A stretch of DNA of 64,000 nucleotides from Ophioderma brevispina (taxonomy: Eukaryota > Echinodermata > Ophiuroidea > Amphilepidida > Ophiodermatidae). Shown one piece after another: positions 59,474-64,000 of the stretch (position 1 is its first letter; each line of letters starts with the position of its first letter). Both the position numbers and the translations under genes were made by a program. The DNA is taken from positions 23,254 through 87,253 of the forward strand of contig JAMKCH010049292.1 in the NCBI GenBank assembly GCA_023653785.1. The letters are read 5' to 3'. The notes under the pieces were generated by a model. It made no database searches, was not told the DNA's origin, and worked only from the letters and a program-made list of their open reading frames with translations.

Positions 59474-59841
59474 CAGGCCGTCCCCAGAGGGGGGTGTGAC
59501 ACCCCCCCATTTACAAAATTCTGTCGGCAAAATGTTGACTTGTCGGTGATAAGGGTATAATGTCGCCGCAACTGATTGATATTGGGTGGATTATCGGCGG
59601 TGCACTCCTCCACATCTGTTGTTTTTTGTTTTGTTTCATAGCTGGAGAATGACTGGCTGTCGGTTGCGGTTGATAACCCCCCCCCCCCCCTTTTCAGAAT
59701 TTTGAACCGAGTGAAAAAGATTTTGGGTCTACCTGGTGAGCGCAGCGAGCCGGAAAATTCGATAATTCTTTAATCCGGCCCATGATTTTGTCAGCAACAC
59801 AGACTCGACACCCCCATTAAATATGTCTGGGGACGCCCCTG
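59474..59841. mobile_element. MITE-like element with CAGG..CGTCCCCAGA ends
   Basis: The left end CAGGCCGTCCCCAGAGG and the right end, reverse-complemented CAGGGGCGTCCCCAGAC, are inverted. The inside has a C14 run (59677-59690), TGAGCGCAGCGAGCC and several TGTCGG words. The flanking 8-mers do not match well, so the class (hAT-like by its CAGG start) is uncertain. Confidence 0.5.
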
Positions 59842-61031
59842 TCAGTATAAAAGTATTAGGGTGATCGGTTAAAGACACTACCTCTATAAATGATACACAC
59901 CTGTGTTCTCTCCTCATTGTTTTTGTCTGCAACTGTGTGTAACTAACTTTGAAATTGAGTGAAAATTAATTCCAAATCCAAACTTTTATTTCAGTCCAGT
60001 AGTAGAGTACCCCAATTTGATGCTGGCCATAGTGAATGTAAGTACAAGTGCTTGATTCCAATACAGTTATGTCCTTCTTCCAAGTAAAATCCGCTTCATA
60101 TGTTTCAATTTCCATGTGGACATCTGTAGTGGCAACCATGGTCTACTGTAGCCCATTCACATCAAAGAGTTTTCTTTCTAAGGAAGCAACCACTACACTT
60201 ACGGGGGTGTTGATTAATTTTTAACTTCCTCAGAATAGTTATACAGTTAAGTTTATTCCAGTGCTCCAGGCAACTAAACTACTTCACTGTTGGGTAACTT
60301 CCGATGAGTGGTTTAGTATTTCACACTTTGATGATCAGATACTGTATGCCGATTGGAAACCATCCAAGTATGTGTGGTACCTGCTACACCCCCATCTCAG
60401 TGGTATAGCAATTCGGACAGTCTGGTCATTGTTTACACAGGTGACTGAGACGGAACACAGTGTTCTTTTTTATTGCAATCCACCTGCATATTTGTAATCT
60501 TTTGAGGAATCAAATATGTTTTCATCCCATTTAAAAGGTTGCCAAGGGAACATGTAGCCCACATGTGTGTGGAAACAACAATTATACTACAAATAATACA
60601 AATACTACAAATGACAACTAGAGACTTTTGTGCTCACAGAGCATGGACCTAGCCATTGCATTGGTGGGCCTGAGTCAGTGGTTCTTCAGATCAAGTGATC
60701 AGAACTAAGAAATGAAAGAAAACAAAACGACCTGTAGATGTACGTGACCATAGACAAAACAGTAAAAAAAGCATTCGTCGTATGTTAGCAGATGACTGCT
60801 AGTAGACGGCAGATGGAAACTGGCTGTCGATTCAATCCCAGAATTTTTTGCAGTTTAATTATTGGCAATTTTGGATATTTTTCATCATGACCATTTGCTG
60901 ACCACTGATTCAAAATCTGTGTACACCCCCCATAGGCACTGGCTATGATACATGTATGTGAGCAGCACTACTTATTTGAAGGAGAAGTAGGCTTTTCTAG
61001 GCATTTCCCTGATCAGGAAAATGGGCTATGC
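59842..61031. other. No supported gene
   Basis: AT-rich. The frame at 60261-60497 starts with ATG or TTG-like context and has no recognisable domain. 60925-61020 (GGCACTGGCTATGATACATG, GAAGGAGAAGTAGGC) resembles the repeat units of 2868-3075. Confidence 0.4.
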
Positions 61032-61385
61032 TAAAGACACTATCAGTGATTTGCTAAATCAGCAAATCGAAAAAAATCATCAAAAATCAGATTTTTGAAT
61101 GTATGCAACAAGTCAGGTTATCCTAACCTACCCTGCAAATGATAAGAAAAGGACCAGAAGCAACCTAATAAGGACAAAATCGGAATTTTAGTCATTAATG
61201 TCCGAACGGACACTACTACACACGTATTGAATGGAGAATCGTATCTTGTAACACTGCCGTTTTCTTCCCTTTCTGTCAATTCTACAGCTGGAAAAGGTAA
61301 CTTATGAGAATTCTACAGACTTATCCTTCACGTTGAAGCTATTCCTGCAATTTCAAATATTTTTCAATCACTGATGTGTCTTTAA
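61032..61385 (+). mobile_element. MITE family B, second copy
   Basis: Starts TAAAGACACTATCAGTGATTTG and ends CAATCACTGATGTGTCTTTAA. Full-length match, inverted, to 11526-11877. TTAA is present at the right (61382-61385) and CTAA at the left. Confidence 0.8.
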
Positions 61386-61461
61386 CTCCAAAGGTATTAT
61401 ATTGTATAATTAATAAGTGCTAATTTGACTTGCCCATGCTTTCAAATTGTTGAAACAAAGA

Positions 61462-61600
61462 AATAAAGTGACCTTTTAGGATCCACAACCTCATCCCCCG
61501 ACTTACCAAAAAGTTCATATATGGATATCATCTGAACATTTTGGTGGGACTTGTGTCAATGTGGGGATGATTTTGATAATTTCAAGTATAGTACAAACTT
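61462..61600 (-). mobile_element. MITE family A, partial
   Basis: TAAAGTGACCTTTTAGGATCCAC, CAACCTCATCCCCCGACTTACC and AAAAGTTCATATATGG match, inverted, the right end of the family A copies at 18687 and 32930. The other end is missing. Confidence 0.5.
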
Positions 61601-62520
61601 TCTGGGAAATAGAAACATTTTTTTGCTAAATTTACATCTATTTATTGGTGTTCATGTCTTTTTTCAACCTACCACAAAATTAGCATAAACTCAAAGCAGA
61701 TGGAACGGAACAAGCTCTGGCAACAAGGCAGTTCTCAAACTACTAGTGCCATCTGCTTTTGTGATCACCTCTGTACAAATTGACCTCTAATGACCTTTGA
61801 CATTGGTATGTGACCTTTGGTATGTGACCTTTATGCAAGTCTCTATGATGGTGCACTAATAAGGGTAGTGTCAACCCTGGTGCTTTTGTTTTTACACGAA
61901 TTTCTGATTTTTGCACCATTTTAAACATCAAAACTGTGTTCTATAGTTACCAACAAAGGTTATCCACTACAGACAATCTTGAGCTGTATTTTTTGCCCAT
62001 TTAAAACAGCTATTTGACCATTTAAAGTCACCAAAAACCGCTTGGTCTAAACGGCGGGAATTTAAGAACATTTCACGCCGTCAGGCGCAAGGCGCACCAT
62101 CGCGCGCGCGGGATGAATTTGTGCTGCGTAATGAAGCGTGCGCGGTGTTTTAGTGTACTTTTGCGCGAGCGCATCTTGGAAAAACGAAAAATAATATTTG
62201 AAAATGTAAACAAAGCGCTAATTAGACAAGATGAATTTTCATTGTCTTCTAATTTCTGGAGTTAGAGACAAAATATGTTGATTCAATAGTGCATAAAGAT
62301 GTATTTTGATCACTTGCACAACATACTCAATTTTGAAGTTCAAAGATAAAGTATTTGAGAAAGAGACAGCTTGAAATGCGTGAAAAGTCACTTTTTTACT
62401 AAAAATGGATTTTCTCAATGTTCAATTTTCGCAAAATTTGGCAAATTTTCAGACAAGATAACTCCAAAAATACCGAAGTAAAAGGTAAGGTTTTAACTTT
62501 CCTACGATAGCAATTGGTCT
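61601..62520. other. No supported gene; CpG-rich patch
   Basis: A TGACCTTTGACATTGG-like pair sits at 61788-61830, and a CpG-rich stretch at 62040-62175 (CGCGCGCGCGGGATG). The rest is AT-rich. Confidence 0.4.
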
Positions 62521-62525
62521 TCTCC

Positions 62526-62692
62526 AGGGACGGTTTTCTCAATTTTTCATTTTGCGATTTCTAACTAAAGATATTCTCCAAGATATACTCAAAATTTTGG
62601 AAAAGAAAAGTAAAAATCACACTTTTTTGACCTTTTTTACTTATATTTCGAAAAGTAAGCTCATTTTAAAAAAATGAAAAAACCGTCCCTAG
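62526..62692. repeat. Inverted repeat with AGGGACGGTTTT arms
   Basis: AGGGACGGTTTTCTCAATTTTTC at the left is mirrored by ATGAAAAAACCGTCCCTAG at the right, about 30 imperfectly paired bases around 110. ATTGGTCT occurs on both sides (62513-62520 and 62697-62704), a few bases away from the arms. Confidence 0.5.
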
Positions 62693-63188
62693 ACAAATTG
62701 GTCTGTTCTAAAAAATAACATAAGAAATCATGAAAATTCAAATTGTTTTTGTTATGGCTGTCTGAAAATTTTGGGCAAAAATCGTGATTTTTTGTATTTT
62801 ATCCAAATACGGAAAATTTTTACATTAATCTAATGCCATCATCGGGTTCATAGTCCAATTTTCTTTCTTAGAAACGTATACTTTTACATACAATAAATCA
62901 AATATTTCACAAAGTTACAACCAAATAGATAATACTCGGAAACTCAAAGTTCACACTGCCCTTAAAGGTCATGGAGGAGCATTTGAAAAAAGTTAACAGA
63001 AATTTTAACACACGCATACATACACACGGACAGACATACAGAATTTTTGATTAATAGGATGGCCTCCCGCACTATACTGTAGGAAACGCTAAAAAATGCG
63101 GAACATATCAAAATTGTGGCCAGATGGGCCTAATCCACCATCCATGATCCATCCATCATAATCCATCCCTCCATAAAAAGAGAAAGAG

Positions 63189-63410
63189 CCCCCCCCCCCC
63201 ATTTTGGAGGTGACGTGTGTGCAAGGCTGTTAAGACCCCCATTTTTAGCATAGTTGTCACCCAAAGACCCAATATTGTTTTTTAAATTTTTAAAAGATTT
63301 TTTAGTATTTTTTAATTTTCCCATGTTTTTAAATACACCCAAAGACCCTATTTGGGAGAAAATTGTGAAAAATTCCACCCAAAGAACTCTATTTTTTAGA
63401 AAATTCCAAG
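63189..63410. repeat. C12 run and CACCCAAAGACCC direct repeats
   Basis: A run of twelve Cs at 63189-63200 is followed by three CACCCAAAGA(C/A)CC words (about 63249, 63337, 63377) in AT-rich DNA. A minus frame (63130-63378) reads through and is not a gene. Confidence 0.5.
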
Positions 63411-63833
63411 TGGATTGTCCTTAATTTGCATTAAATTTAATATTCCGACTCCTTTGACTGAATAAACCACAAAAAAAGATATGTTGCAGGGGAGGGGGGA
63501 TTTTGCCCCTAACATTGTCAGGGTGATATAACCTAGGAAAATAATTTTAAACTAAGAATCATGTGTTGATAACTCCAGGGGAGTGTTTCATACAACTTTA
63601 AATCAATTTCTAACAATGGATTTTAAAGATCTTTTGAAACACTACCCAGTACTTCTATCCAGTAACAAGGACAATGAGCACAAATATGTCAATTGGAATT
63701 CTGCCATTTATTTTGTTAGTATCACTCTTAACATCAACAATTAACAGACAGTAAAAAGTTCACAGTCTATGTGATCCAATTACAAGAAAATGACCATGCC
63801 AGCACTTAATAATCTCAACACATTGGATTAATT

Positions 63834-64000
63834 ATGAAAGCTTTTCTTGGAATTGGTGTGACGATTTGTGTGACGACATTTAACAGTAGCATTACATCAA
63901 CACAATGCAAGTGCACTGGCTGGGAATCGGATTTCAATTGCACAATCCTGTGTGAAGCCACCGGAGATTCAGGACCTGTAGGGTTGATGGAACTGGCAGA
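63834..64000 (+). CDS. Small secreted cysteine-rich protein, partial at window end
   Basis: ATG at 63834 follows an in-frame TAA at 63810 and the frame is open for 55 codons to the window edge. Residues 1-22 look like a signal peptide: a lysine at position 2, then the hydrophobic core FLGIGVTICVTTF, with possible cleavage after about S22. The following segment reads TQCKCTGWESDFNCTILC, a C-x-C-x8-C-x3-C pattern suggesting disulphide bonds, then EATGDSGPVGLMELA. No family is recognised. The opposite strand is also open here for 62 codons with a stop at the left (63810-63812 side), so a minus-strand terminal exon is the alternative. The signal-like start and cysteine spacing make me prefer the plus strand. 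Confidence 0.4.
   Translation, partial: MKAFLGIGVTICVTTFNSSITSTQCKCTGWESDFNCTILCEATGDSGPVGLMELA

Overview
This window looks like nuclear DNA from an animal, most likely a marine invertebrate. A hemichordate- or echinoderm-like deuterostome is my guess, based only on the style of the repeats. The DNA is AT-rich and has no operon structure. Its only recognisable host gene is split by introns. It carries tRNA-derived SINEs, short inverted-repeat transposons (MITEs) and two decayed non-LTR reverse transcriptases. Most open frames of 60-130 codons here are chance or lie inside repeats. Several coding stretches are broken by single-base losses in short homopolymers, so residual assembly error is a real possibility alongside true decay.

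Host coding. Two minus-strand exons (29455-29657 and 28323-28482) encode the start of an ACK/TNK2-family tyrosine kinase domain: glycine loop, VAVK lysine, alpha-C region and the strand before the hinge. Both exons carry frame shifts. At the right edge (63834-64000) a plus-strand frame starts with a signal-peptide-like segment followed by a cysteine-rich stretch and runs off the window. Possible but unrecognised exons lie near 40.6-41.1 kb and 54.17 kb.

Mobile DNA. A 5'-truncated, frameshifted CR1/L2-like non-LTR element lies at 57189-58916 and ends in twelve AATC units. A second, more decayed reverse transcriptase lies on the minus strand at 43945-45395. Three MITE families have TTAA-type ends: A at 6.5, 18.7, 32.9, 45.9 and 61.5 kb; B at 11.5 and 61.0 kb; C at 0.5, 18.4 and 55.5-56.3 kb. 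Three hAT-type MITEs have 8-bp target duplications: 50491-50710 and 55611-56157 (perfect) and 26635-26820 (6 of 8). Larger TIR or foldback elements lie at 7914-9561, 25150-27926, 37862-40272 and 47843-48535. tRNA-derived SINEs lie at 3.7, 6.0, 30.7 and 46.8 kb, all in minus orientation.

Tandem DNA. Satellite-like units of about 110-130 bp containing DR1-like TGACCTTTGACC motifs occur at 2.35-3.57, 11.15-12.06 and 13.09-13.37 kb. Two different minisatellites abut at 31.76 kb. A roughly 140-bp minisatellite sits inside a family A MITE at 33 kb. A 2.5-kb segment is tandemly duplicated (48680-51160 and 51161-53680), and each copy carries the same hAT MITE.

Overall this is an intergenic or intronic repeat landscape, with nested insertions that allow relative dating, around fragments of host genes. 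I found no convincing operon-like or defence-type system.
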